Translations under genes and position numbers: made by a program
In this document: in pieces, positions 1 through 5,987 of the stretch
Position numbering within the stretch: the stretch's first letter is position 1
Layout: every line of letters begins with the position of its first letter
DNA from: Candidatus Bathyarchaeota archaeon RBG_13_60_20
Lineage (GTDB): Archaea; Thermoproteota; Bathyarchaeia; TCS64
DNA length: 13,754 nt
Reading direction: 5' to 3'
NCBI GenBank assembly: GCA_001775965.1
Contig: MEZG01000057.1
Location: forward strand, 1-13,754
Notes under the pieces: generated by a model
Seen by the model: the letters and a program-made list of their open reading frames with translations, nothing else
Database searches by the model: none
What the model was told of the DNA's origin: nothing

Positions 1-512
1 GCGGGCCCGATGTAGGTCACGTCGACGCCCTCGACGCTGCAGATGTCCTCGATGTTCTTCACGGCCTCCTTGGTCTCGATCTGGACTATGACCAGCACCT
101 CATCGTCGGCCGTCTTGAGGTACTCGGGGTCGAACATGGCCGCGCGCCTGGGGCCGCACCCCCTGAGCCCTCCGGGCGCGTACCGGGTCGCCTTCACGGC
201 CGCCTCTGCCTCCTGCCTGTTGTTGACCCAGGGGACTAGGACGCCGTAGGCTCCAATGTCAAGGGCCCTCTTAATCTGCACCAAGTCGTTCCACCACACT
301 CTGACGATGGGCGTGGTCTTGCTGCCGGGCCTCATGGCCTGCATGAGGGTCTGGGCAGTGAGCATGTCCAGGGGGGCGTGCTCCGTGTCGATGACGAAGT
401 AGTCGAAGCCCATGTTGCTCATCATCTCCGAGGCCATGGGGCTCTCCACGGTTATCCAGGTGCCGTACGTCTGCTCCCCGGCCCTGAGCCTTCTCTTGAG
501 TTCGTTTTTCAC
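1..512 (-). CDS. HpcH/HpaI-family aldolase (partial, C-terminus beyond window)
   Basis: This gene runs off the left edge; 170 residues are visible. It resembles class II metal-dependent aldolases of the HpcH/HpaI family (4-hydroxy-2-oxoheptanedioate or 2-keto-3-deoxy-L-rhamnonate aldolase), which cleave 2-keto-3-deoxy acids to pyruvate plus an aldehyde. Visible marks are the early FDYFVIDTEHAPLD segment with the catalytic-type His at residue 45, the PIVRV arginine at 71, the GAYGVLVPWVN strand, the RYAPGGLRG stretch and the metal-binding-type Glu in VQIET (146). It breaks off inside YIGP, just before the usual Asp-Leu that completes the metal site. I chose the GTG at 512 because an AAGGTGA Shine-Dalgarno-like stretch lies about 8 nt upstream; an in-frame GTG at 524 sits on top of that site. 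It has its own TATA element near 558-563, so it is probably independent of the upstream superoperon. The exact substrate cannot be read. Confidence 0.88.
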   Translation of the reverse strand, partial: MKNELKRRLRAGEQTYGTWITVESPMASEMMSNMGFDYFVIDTEHAPLDMLTAQTLMQAMRPGSKTTPIVRVWWNDLVQIKRALDIGAYGVLVPWVNNRQEAEAAVKATRYAPGGLRGCGPRRAAMFDPEYLKTADDEVLVIVQIETKEAVKNIEDICSVEGVDVTYIGP

Positions 513-557
513 CTTGAAGTTCACCTTCCTTGGTTCACATATGACGGTGGCGGCCCG

Positions 558-565
558 TATATAGG
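558..565 (-). promoter_or_regulatory. TATA box of the aldolase gene
   Basis: On the minus strand the stretch reads CCTATATACG, a good archaeal box A. With the usual distance of about 26 nt, transcription would start near 534, giving a leader of about 22 nt that contains the ribosome binding site before the GTG at 512. It lies just past the stop codon of the preceding pcc1-like gene. Confidence 0.6.
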
Positions 566-569
566 ATTT

Positions 570-587
570 CTCAGGGCTCTACCTGAG
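570..587 (-). terminator. Possible hairpin at the end of the exosome superoperon
   Basis: A perfect 6-bp inverted repeat (CTCAGG / CCTGAG, 6-nt loop) spans the stop codon of the pcc1-like gene. It could mark the 3' end of the superoperon transcript, but no T-run follows it and the stem is short, so it may be chance. Confidence 0.2.
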
Positions 588-833
588 CCCCTCAACGGTC
601 TCCATGATGCCCTGGACCCAGCGGAGGTAGCTGTTCAGCGCTGCCCTCATGGCCGAGGTGTCGCTGGCGTAGGCCCTTATGACTAGGCCTCCTGGGATCC
701 TCTCCAGCTCGGCGTCTGACCGATCGGAGGACGGGGACCCGGTTTCGGGGGTTAGAGCCCCCAATATGGCCTCGACGGTGCCATCCGGGACGGCCAGCCT
801 GACCTCGGCTTTGCAGCTACGCGTATGTGACAT
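579..833 (-). CDS. pcc1: KEOPS complex subunit Pcc1-like protein
   Basis: A small protein of 84 residues if started at the ATG at 833; an in-frame TTG at 842 would add three residues. The sequence fits the Pcc1 fold: an N-terminal strand (CKAEVRLAV), a helix, a central LVIRAYASDTSAMRAALNSYLRW segment and a C-terminal helix. The 'AALNSYLRW' block is the most telling. In archaea Pcc1 is the dimerising subunit of KEOPS, which with Kae1, Bud32 and Cgi121 makes the t6A modification at position 37 of ANN-decoding tRNAs. It is the last gene of the superoperon, 27 nt after rpl37ae, a place where Pcc1 often occurs in archaea. No clear Shine-Dalgarno site is visible before either start. Paralogy within the Pcc1 family cannot be excluded. 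Confidence 0.75.
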   Translation of the reverse strand: MSHTRSCKAEVRLAVPDGTVEAILGALTPETGSPSSDRSDAELERIPGGLVIRAYASDTSAMRAALNSYLRWVQGIMETVEGLR

Positions 834-860
834 ACGGATCAAAAAGGTTGTTAAAGAATA

Positions 861-1112
861 CTAGTTCTGGGTGCGGACGCGTTGAGCGGCCTCGCCCAGC
901 TTCGTCGAGGGCGTGTATGCGCCGCCGGCGAACCGGTAGCCGCACTTCTTGCAGTTCCAGAGGCCGACGCTGACGCGCTTCACGGAGGGGCTGGCGCAGC
1001 TTGGGCACTTGTTGGTCGCCCTCACTGTGCTCATGACGCGGGCGTACCGCTTACGGAGTGTGGCTCCGCCTCTCGGCCCCAGCCCGATATCCTTTCTCTT
1101 CTTCTTAGCCAT
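861..1112 (-). CDS. rpl37ae: Large subunit ribosomal protein L37Ae (eL43)
   Basis: 83 residues, normal for the archaeal and eukaryotic family. The N-terminus is very basic (MAKKKRK), followed by GLGPRGGATLRKRY, and a zinc ribbon is formed by CPSC (Cys36, Cys39) and CKKC (Cys54, Cys57). The FAGGAYTPSTKLG segment after the ribbon is typical. It is a structural protein of the 50S subunit that binds 23S rRNA. Its ATG overlaps the TAA of rrp42 by one base (TAATG), so translation is probably coupled. The position after rrp42 and before pcc1 is the conserved archaeal order. Confidence 0.96.
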   Translation of the reverse strand: MAKKKRKDIGLGPRGGATLRKRYARVMSTVRATNKCPSCASPSVKRVSVGLWNCKKCGYRFAGGAYTPSTKLGEAAQRVRTQN

Positions 1113-1912
1113 TACACGCTCGCCATTACCTTTGCCCTTATCTCAACCGCCTTCTCGGACGCGATATTTATGCATTTCTTTATCTCGTCCACGGTGAAGC
1201 CCACAGGCCCGCTCTTCTGGATGGCGTTCACGTTGTTGTTCTCGTCCAGCGTTATCGTTATACGCCCGTCCATGACCTCCTCCTCGTCGGCCGTGGCGTC
1301 CACTATGAACTCGCTCCCTATCTTCACGAGGGTGACGGCGATGGGGTGGGCCCTCAGCTTCAGCTTCTTGGTCTTGTCGGTTGAGGACACTGCGCCCTTT
1401 GTCACCTTGAACTCGGGCAGCTCTGCCGTGTTGAGGGCGGCCAGCGCCCCCGCGCTGCAGGCGTCTATCAGGTTCCCGTCGAAGTTGATGATGTAGAGGT
1501 CCACGTAGACCATCTGCACCTTCTCCCCCGAGACAAGCCCCAGGTCCTCCATGCTGAGGACCTTCGCGGCCCTCAGGCCCCTGTCCACGACGCGGGCGAG
1601 CTCCACCGCCTCATCCGGCGGCGGGCCCGGCTCCCAGGTGGGGTGGGCTATGGGCGTGTACTCGGCGTTAACCATCATCACTCCCTCGTCTGGTGAGTCC
1701 TCGAAGGGTGTGCCGATCCCGGACTTCACCCCCACCACGACGTGGCTCTTCCCGAGCTTGACCTCGGCTGACCCCTCGGGCTTCTCTAGGAACCTCGTCT
1801 TTATCTGCAGGTCCCTGTACTGGAGTAGATCCCGGCCGTCCATCCGCTTGCCGGTCTTCACCACTTCCTCGATCTTCTTGCGCTTGAGCCTTGACACTAT
1901 TCCGTTGCTCAT
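1112..1912 (-). CDS. rrp42: Exosome complex component Rrp42
   Basis: 266 residues, normal length. It is the RNase PH-fold subunit that alternates with Rrp41 in the hexameric ring of the archaeal exosome and lacks the phosphorolytic residues itself, but helps bind RNA. Visible family features are the GKRMDGRDLLQYRDL opening, AEVKLGKSHVVVGVK, the long Rrp42-type insertion MMVNAEYTPIAHPTWEPGPP, the LARVVDRGLR helix, and VDLYIINFDGNLIDACSAG. In this last stretch the catalytic Asp pair of Rrp41 is absent. The start ATG overlaps the TGA of rrp41 (ATGA), and the stop overlaps the start of rpl37ae. Confidence 0.96.
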   Translation of the reverse strand: MSNGIVSRLKRKKIEEVVKTGKRMDGRDLLQYRDLQIKTRFLEKPEGSAEVKLGKSHVVVGVKSGIGTPFEDSPDEGVMMVNAEYTPIAHPTWEPGPPPDEAVELARVVDRGLRAAKVLSMEDLGLVSGEKVQMVYVDLYIINFDGNLIDACSAGALAALNTAELPEFKVTKGAVSSTDKTKKLKLRAHPIAVTLVKIGSEFIVDATADEEEVMDGRITITLDENNNVNAIQKSGPVGFTVDEIKKCINIASEKAVEIRAKVMASV

Positions 1913-2745
1913 TGCTCCTCATCCTCCGTGGGCTCGTCCTCGGTGGTCGGCTCCTCCGCCTCCTCGGGCTCGGGCTCAGGCTCGGGCTCGAACTCGGCCT
2001 CGGCGGCTACCTGCCCCGCCTCCTCCCGGACCGCGGCGTACTTCTTCTTTAGAGCCTCCTTCTGGATCTCGTAGATCTTCTTGCATCCATCGACGGCCAG
2101 CCTGACGCACTCCTCGGTCTCCTCCCGGGTCATGATGCCCTCCATCTGGAGGAGGGTCACCTGCTCGAACTTGGGCATGTAGGCCACGGGCATGTCGGAC
2201 TCGCCCTTCTTGTCCTCGTAGTCGCCCAGGTCGAGGATGAGTCTCCCCTCGTACTTGCCCGCGGCGCAGGCGGACACCAGGTCCTTCATGGGTATGCCCG
2301 CGTCGGCCAGTGCCACCGCGGCAGCGTTGATGCTCGCGCACCTTGTGCCGCCGTCGGCCTGGATGATCTCGACGAACACGTCTATGACGCTGCGGGGGTA
2401 CCGCTCCAGGAACAGTGCGGGCTCCAAGCAGTCCCTCATCACCATGCTGATCTCGGTGTCCCTCCTGGACGGCGCCGGGGACCTCCTCGGGTCGACGCTG
2501 AAGGGCGCCATGTGGTACCTGCACCTGAGGACGCCCATGTTGGGCTTGCTCAGCCTCTTCGGGTGCATCTCACGGGGCCCGTAGACACCCGCTATGATCT
2601 TGTTCCGGCCCATCTCAATATATGCTGAGCCGTCCGCGTTAGGCAGGACGCCGCTCTCAATGTGTATCGGCCTAAGCTCATCATGCTTCCTGCCGTCGAT
2701 CCTCTCCCAGGTCTTCGCGGGTTTCCTCTTCCTTTGTTTACTCAT
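1909..2745 (-). CDS. rrp41: Exosome complex component Rrp41, catalytic subunit
   Basis: 278 residues. This is the active RNase PH subunit, which degrades RNA 3'-5' using phosphate or adds tails with nucleoside diphosphates. Visible features are WERIDGRKHDELRPI at the start, the GPRE loop, the arginine-rich RRSPAPSRRD stretch, FVEIIQADGGTRCASINAA, and LDLGDYEDKKGESDMPVAY, where Asp178 and Asp184 correspond to the catalytic acidic pair. The fold ends near residue 245. A very acidic tail follows (about 251-278), starting with an EPEPEPEPEE run and ending in Thr/Asp/Glu; most archaeal Rrp41 proteins are near 245 residues, so this tail is an extension. The ATG overlaps the TGA of rrp4 by four bases, and the stop overlaps the rrp42 start. 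Confidence 0.97.
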   Translation of the reverse strand: MSKQRKRKPAKTWERIDGRKHDELRPIHIESGVLPNADGSAYIEMGRNKIIAGVYGPREMHPKRLSKPNMGVLRCRYHMAPFSVDPRRSPAPSRRDTEISMVMRDCLEPALFLERYPRSVIDVFVEIIQADGGTRCASINAAAVALADAGIPMKDLVSACAAGKYEGRLILDLGDYEDKKGESDMPVAYMPKFEQVTLLQMEGIMTREETEECVRLAVDGCKKIYEIQKEALKKKYAAVREEAGQVAAEAEFEPEPEPEPEEAEEPTTEDEPTEDEEQ

Positions 2746-3434
2746 TTCTTTTCCTCCTTAATCGACTTCAGATACTCCTGAATCCTGTTGGTGAGGCCTG
2801 AGGTGTGAGCCTCGTCCTCGACCATGCGTATGACTCTCTCAACTAGCTCCTCGTCGCCCCGGCTCCGGCCGTTTATAAGTATCCGGCCGTTCTGCCCAAT
2901 GGTGACGTTGCACCGGGTCTCCTTGAGGATCATGTTGATCATGCTTCCCTTCTTGCCGATTAGCCTCGGTATCTTCGAAGGGGTGATCCTTATGACGAAG
3001 CCTTCGTTGACCCTTCCCAGCTCCCTGCCCAGTATGGAGAGCAGGGGCGTCCTGTTTCGGTCCAGGTCGAATATCTTGGCGACGACGAGGTCGCCGACGT
3101 CAAGTATCTGGGTCATGTCCAGGCTGGTCCTGAACGGCTTGTCTGTGGCCTCGCTCACCGTCAGGACGGCGTCCGTGGGCCCGTCTATATCCACGAGCCA
3201 CTGGCCCAGCTCAAGGTCCGTCACCGTCCCGATGACCAAGTCTCCCACGAGGGGCGCGTACCCCCCCTCCAGTGCTATCACGCTGACCCTGTCCTTGCTG
3301 TAGTTGACAAGGCCCACCTTGGTGGCGTACACGTTCTCGCGGTCCCTGTATGTGTTGTCCCCAGTCCTGATCCTGCCCTCGTATATGAGGTCCCCTGGGA
3401 CAACTATGCTCCGTTCCTCTAGTTTAGCGCTCAC
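2742..3434 (-). CDS. rrp4: Exosome complex RNA-binding cap protein Rrp4
   Basis: 230 residues when started at the GTG at 3434. It is one of the cap proteins that sit on the Rrp41-Rrp42 ring and guide RNA into the pore. The order is an N-terminal domain opening with RSIVVPGDLIYEGR, an S1 domain (about 60-130), and a KH domain (about 145-205) with the GxxG-type loop IGKKGSM. The open frame extends upstream to 3569, but those codons lie inside the SBDS gene and give an arginine/glycine-rich shadow. The GTG follows the SBDS stop by 14 nt and is preceded by an A/G-rich GAGAGGAAGA that can serve as ribosome binding site. The stop overlaps the rrp41 start. Confidence 0.95.
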   Translation of the reverse strand: MSAKLEERSIVVPGDLIYEGRIRTGDNTYRDRENVYATKVGLVNYSKDRVSVIALEGGYAPLVGDLVIGTVTDLELGQWLVDIDGPTDAVLTVSEATDKPFRTSLDMTQILDVGDLVVAKIFDLDRNRTPLLSILGRELGRVNEGFVIRITPSKIPRLIGKKGSMINMILKETRCNVTIGQNGRILINGRSRGDEELVERVIRMVEDEAHTSGLTNRIQEYLKSIKEEKK

Positions 3435-3448
3435 TCTTCCTCTCTTCC

Positions 3449-4138
3449 CTATTTGACTATCCTCGACTGGACGTTCCCCTGGGTTACCTTGCCCAGGGCC
3501 TCCAGCATCTCGATCTGCATGGCCGCGGGCAGCTCTATGACGGCTACCCATGAGCCGTCGCTCTGCCACTCGTCCCTCTTGATCTCACCGTAGTCCTTGG
3601 CTACGCCGTAGCCCTTGCCCGTGAACTCGGCCGGTATCTTGATGGCTATCTGGACGTTCTCGCTGCTCATGGGGAGCACCCTCCGCAGAGCGTCCACGAT
3701 CTCCTTCACCTGCTCCTCGGCATCCTTGAAGGGGTCCACCTGGATCTTGACGTCCTGGAGGGCGTTCTCTATCCTGACCGGTGGGTGGGGGAGCTTTGTC
3801 TTAGGGTCCACGTAGGTCCTGCTGATGATGTGTATTATCTGCCTCAGCTTCTGGTCCAGCATCTCCTTCCTCTGGGCCGCCGTGAGCTGGAAGACGCCCC
3901 TCTCGAACATGATCTTGGCGACCTCCACGGGGTCGCTGACCCCGAATGCCTCCTCCAGCTTCGCCGCCGACGCCTTCTCGCCCTTGTGAGAGTCGGTGAA
4001 CACCGTGTCCACTATCAGGACCTTCGAGATGTCCTCCAGCTCCCCCCGCTTGTACGCCAGCCCCTTGTCAGGGTCTACTAGTATCTCGAACTTCTCTCCG
4101 CCGTGCTGGTAGCGTACGAGGGTATACTTGGTGCTCAT
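3449..4138 (-). CDS. Ribosome maturation protein SBDS (Sdo1) homologue
   Basis: 229 residues, normal for archaeal SBDS. In eukaryotes the homologue works with the GTPase EFL1 to release the anti-association factor eIF6 from 60S subunits; a like role in archaeal 50S maturation is inferred. It has three regions: the N-terminal FYSH domain (about 1-90, with VRYQHGGEKFEILVDP and FTDSHKGEKAS), a helical middle (RTYVDPKTKLPHPPVRIENAL marks its start), and a ferredoxin-like C-terminal domain ending in QGNVQSRIVK. A GGGGAGG Shine-Dalgarno stretch at the end of psmA lies about 7 nt before the ATG. The gene is the usual upstream neighbour of rrp4 in archaea. Confidence 0.96.
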   Translation of the reverse strand: MSTKYTLVRYQHGGEKFEILVDPDKGLAYKRGELEDISKVLIVDTVFTDSHKGEKASAAKLEEAFGVSDPVEVAKIMFERGVFQLTAAQRKEMLDQKLRQIIHIISRTYVDPKTKLPHPPVRIENALQDVKIQVDPFKDAEEQVKEIVDALRRVLPMSSENVQIAIKIPAEFTGKGYGVAKDYGEIKRDEWQSDGSWVAVIELPAAMQIEMLEALGKVTQGNVQSRIVK

Positions 4139-4151
4139 GCCTGAGCCTCCC

Positions 4152-4850
4152 CTAGGACAGCAGCTTTCCCACTTCTTGTTGGCTCAGCCGACGGAACATC
4201 TTGGTGTCCATGGGCACGACGACGACCTTCACGTTCTTGGCGGACACCTCCGCGTCGGAGGCGACCTTGACGGCTTCCACGGCGAGCCTCGAGGCCTCGT
4301 CCAGGCTCATCTCGTCGAGGTACTTCTCCTCCAGGACCTTGCTGGCCTCCTCGCTCTTCCGGCCCACCGAGGTGGCCTTGAAGCCCCTGTAGGCGCCGCT
4401 GGGGTCCGTGGTGATCACCTTGCTGCCCGTGGCGTCGCATCCCGCCAGAATCATGCTTACGCCGAAGGGCCTGACGCCCGCGTGCTGCGTGTAGACCTGT
4501 GCGAGGTCGCCGAGTCTGCGTGCCAGCACCTCTATGTCCAGGGGCTCGTCGTACAGTAGCTTGTTGCTCTGGCAGTTCAGCCGAGCCTGCTCTATCAGTA
4601 CCCGGGCGTCGCTGCTGAGGCCCGCTATGGCCGAGGCCACATGATCGTCCAACTGGTAGATCTTCTTGAAGTACTCGGGGTCCTCCAGGTCGCTCTCGGG
4701 GGTCTCGTTGGCAGCTATCACCGCTCCCTCTTTGCACGAGACTCCGACTATGGGGGCCCCCCGCTTCACAAGCTCGAGGGCGTACTCAACCTGATATAGT
4801 CTACCTTCCGGCGAAAAAATGGTTATGGCCCTGTCGTAGGCCCTTGGCAT
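4152..4850 (-). CDS. psmA: Proteasome alpha subunit
   Basis: 232 residues from the ATG at 4850. The alpha subunit forms the outer, gate-forming rings of the archaeal 20S proteasome. The signature YDRAITIFSPEGRLYQVEYA at the N-terminus is essentially canonical, followed by the ELVKRG helix, VGVSCKEGAVIAA, the DDHVASAIAGLSSDAR segment and GVRPFGVSMILAGCD. An in-frame TTG at 4856 would add two residues but sits on the GAAGGAT ribosome binding site. It is the first gene of the superoperon and carries the promoter for the downstream SBDS and exosome genes. No beta subunit gene is in the window. Confidence 0.97.
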   Translation of the reverse strand: MPRAYDRAITIFSPEGRLYQVEYALELVKRGAPIVGVSCKEGAVIAANETPESDLEDPEYFKKIYQLDDHVASAIAGLSSDARVLIEQARLNCQSNKLLYDEPLDIEVLARRLGDLAQVYTQHAGVRPFGVSMILAGCDATGSKVITTDPSGAYRGFKATSVGRKSEEASKVLEEKYLDEMSLDEASRLAVEAVKVASDAEVSAKNVKVVVVPMDTKMFRRLSQQEVGKLLS

Positions 4851-4908
4851 GAACAAATCCTTCGCTTCCCTCTTCCGCTGCGTTTCTCATACCTTTGTAC
4901 TATCACTA

Positions 4909-4920
4909 GCTAAAAAAGAT
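4909..4920 (-). promoter_or_regulatory. Candidate promoter of the psmA-exosome superoperon
   Basis: The minus strand reads ATCTTTTTTAGC here, an imperfect but plausible box A. A start site near 4888 would leave a leader of about 38 nt with GAAGGAT before the ATG. The T6 run could also end the tRNA-Asp transcript that comes from upstream, so the same bases may act twice. No other T/A-rich element lies between the tRNA and psmA. Confidence 0.4.
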
Positions 4921-4972
4921 ACTTGAACAGGTCGCCGCGTATCATCCTCCAGACGGCTCGCATCCATGGGTT

Positions 4973-5051
4973 TGGCGCCCTGGCCGGGATTCGGACCCGG
5001 GATCGCTCGGGTGACAGCCGAGCATACTAGACCGGACTATACTACCAGGGC
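4973..5051 (-). tRNA. tRNA-Asp (anticodon GTC), CCA encoded
   Basis: The minus strand folds into a full cloverleaf. The acceptor pairs GCCCTGG with CCAGGGC. The anticodon stem CTCGG/CCGAG encloses the 7-nt loop CTGTCAC, giving anticodon GTC. The T stem is CCGGG/CCCGG with loop TCCGAAT, the variable loop has five bases, and the discriminator is G73, as expected for tRNA-Asp. The genomic sequence continues with CCA (4975-4973). No intron is present. Position 55 of the T loop is C instead of the near-universal T. Confidence 0.95.
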
Positions 5052-5081
5052 AAACGTGAATTGGCTTAACACGGGGATGGA

Positions 5082-5092
5082 TAATAAAGTTT
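5082..5092 (-). promoter_or_regulatory. TATA box of the tRNA-Asp gene
   Basis: The minus strand reads AACTTTATTATCC, an A/T-rich box about 35 nt before the 5' end of the tRNA in otherwise GC-rich DNA. This is a fitting place for a stable-RNA promoter with a short 5' leader to be removed by RNase P. Confidence 0.5.
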
Positions 5093-5105
5093 GCGCCTTG
5101 GGCTC

Positions 5106-5348
5106 TCACCTGTACTGCTTGGCTATGAGCATCGTCGCAGTGAGGAAGATGTTGGGGATGCTCCTGAGCTTCGTGATTATGAAGCTGTCTAGGGTCTTCA
5201 TGTCCTCGGTCTTGACCTTGATTATGGCGTCGTACTCGCCGTATATGGTGGACACCTCTATTACCTCCTTGTAGTTCGTGAGCTTGTCGCACACCTCGTC
5301 CTCGGACCCGGACTTGATGTTCATCATTATGTAGGCTTCTATGCTCAT
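5106..5348 (-). CDS. Stand-alone Lrp/AsnC-type ligand-binding (RAM) domain protein
   Basis: 80 residues: one alpha/beta RAM (AsnC_trans_reg) domain with no helix-turn-helix. The pattern is clear: AYIMMNIKSGSEDEVCDKL, then VIEVSTIYGEYDAIIKV (the conserved strand-turn-strand), and LDSFIITKLRSIPNIFLTATMLIA. In Lrp-family regulators this domain binds amino acids and sets the oligomeric state; stand-alone copies are common in archaea and may partner with DNA-binding Lrp proteins or act as small sensors. The gene has its own promoter-like TTATAATT (5379-5386) and, by eye, a lower GC content (about half) than its neighbours. Confidence 0.88.
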   Translation of the reverse strand: MSIEAYIMMNIKSGSEDEVCDKLTNYKEVIEVSTIYGEYDAIIKVKTEDMKTLDSFIITKLRSIPNIFLTATMLIAKQYR

Positions 5349-5378
5349 GTTGCCTCAACTCTCACCTTCCGTCAGCGG

Positions 5379-5386
5379 TTATAATT
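5379..5386 (-). promoter_or_regulatory. TATA box of the RAM domain gene
   Basis: AATTATAA on the minus strand, about 30 nt upstream of the ATG at 5348. A start near 5357 would give a leader of about 9 nt, containing only GAGG as ribosome binding site; a GGAAGGTGAG stretch lies slightly further upstream at 5370-5361. Confidence 0.45.
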
Positions 5387-5393
5387 GTTGCCC

Positions 5394-5873
5394 CTAGTCC
5401 ATGGGGGCCGCGTACCCGGCCATTATCCTGCCCATGGCAGTGAGGCTGACCGGGACGCCCTTGTGGTCCTTGGTGCCCGCCATTATGAGCTCGGCCTCTC
5501 TCAGCCCCTTGAGGTTCCAGCGGACGGTGGACTCCGGTATCTGGAGCTCCTCGGACAGCTGCTGTATGAGGACCGTGTAGATAGCCGGCTCCCCGCTGCG
5601 CGCCACGAGCCACCTTAGGATGGTCCGCTGCTTCTCGGTGAGCCTGGTGCTGGAGGCCGTCGCGAGGGCCTGCTCCAGTTCGCCGAGCTGGCTCACGTGG
5701 CGCCTCACCGAGTTCTCAAGGGCTTCCAGCCGCTTGGCTATGCGGCTGTACTCTGCGCCCGGGTTGGATTCGCCGATCCTGGTGACCTCTCTCCTTAGAA
5801 TCCTTATGCTGTGGATGATGTCACCGGGGTCGGTTGTCTGTTTGGCCGTTCTAGGCCCGGAGGAAGTACTCAC
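5394..5873 (-). CDS. Coiled-coil and winged-helix transcriptional regulator
   Basis: 159 residues from a GTG start at 5873. The first 18 residues are polar and probably disordered. Residues about 18-75 form a long amphipathic helix, likely a coiled coil for dimerisation. Residues about 78-155 make a winged helix: LTEKQRTILRWLVARSG, then LIQQLSEELQIPESTVRWNLKGLREAELI, where PESTVRWNLKGL is the recognition helix, and a wing ending in VSLTAMGRIMAGY. A GGGGTGA stretch 11 nt upstream supports the GTG; a nearby ATG at 5880 is out of frame. The target is unknown. It precedes the RAM gene by 45 nt in the same direction, but each gene has its own TATA element. I see no ligand-binding domain. Confidence 0.8.
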   Translation of the reverse strand: MSTSSGPRTAKQTTDPGDIIHSIRILRREVTRIGESNPGAEYSRIAKRLEALENSVRRHVSQLGELEQALATASSTRLTEKQRTILRWLVARSGEPAIYTVLIQQLSEELQIPESTVRWNLKGLREAELIMAGTKDHKGVPVSLTAMGRIMAGYAAPMD

Positions 5874-5917
5874 CTGTCATTCGTTCACCCCGACAAGGGA
5901 TTCATACGCGTCGCTTG

Positions 5918-5926
5918 ATTTAAAAG
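5918..5926 (-). promoter_or_regulatory. TATA box of the winged-helix regulator gene
   Basis: CTTTTAAAT on the minus strand in GC-rich surroundings. A start near 5896 would give a leader of about 23 nt carrying GGGGTGA before the GTG at 5873. Confidence 0.55.
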
Positions 5927-5987
5927 TGTTTCCTCTCGTTTCCGGGTCGCTGTCTCACGGTTCTTGGGTAACGGAGGGGAAACGCCG

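Noticed and set aside
43..249. Small plus-strand open frame near the left edge
   Set aside because: It is antisense to the aldolase gene, whose motifs read through this whole stretch on the minus strand.
1551..2105. Plus-strand open frame opposite rrp42 and rrp41
   Set aside because: Pro/Arg/Ser-rich translation without domain, antisense to two well-supported exosome genes.
2445..2530. C-box-like GTGATGA on the minus strand as a possible C/D guide RNA
   Set aside because: It lies within the rrp41 coding frame and I could not find a matching D box with proper spacing.
3435..3569. N-terminal extension of Rrp4 up to 3569
   Set aside because: These codons lie inside the SBDS gene and give an Arg/Gly-rich shadow; Rrp4 homology begins just after the GTG at 3434.
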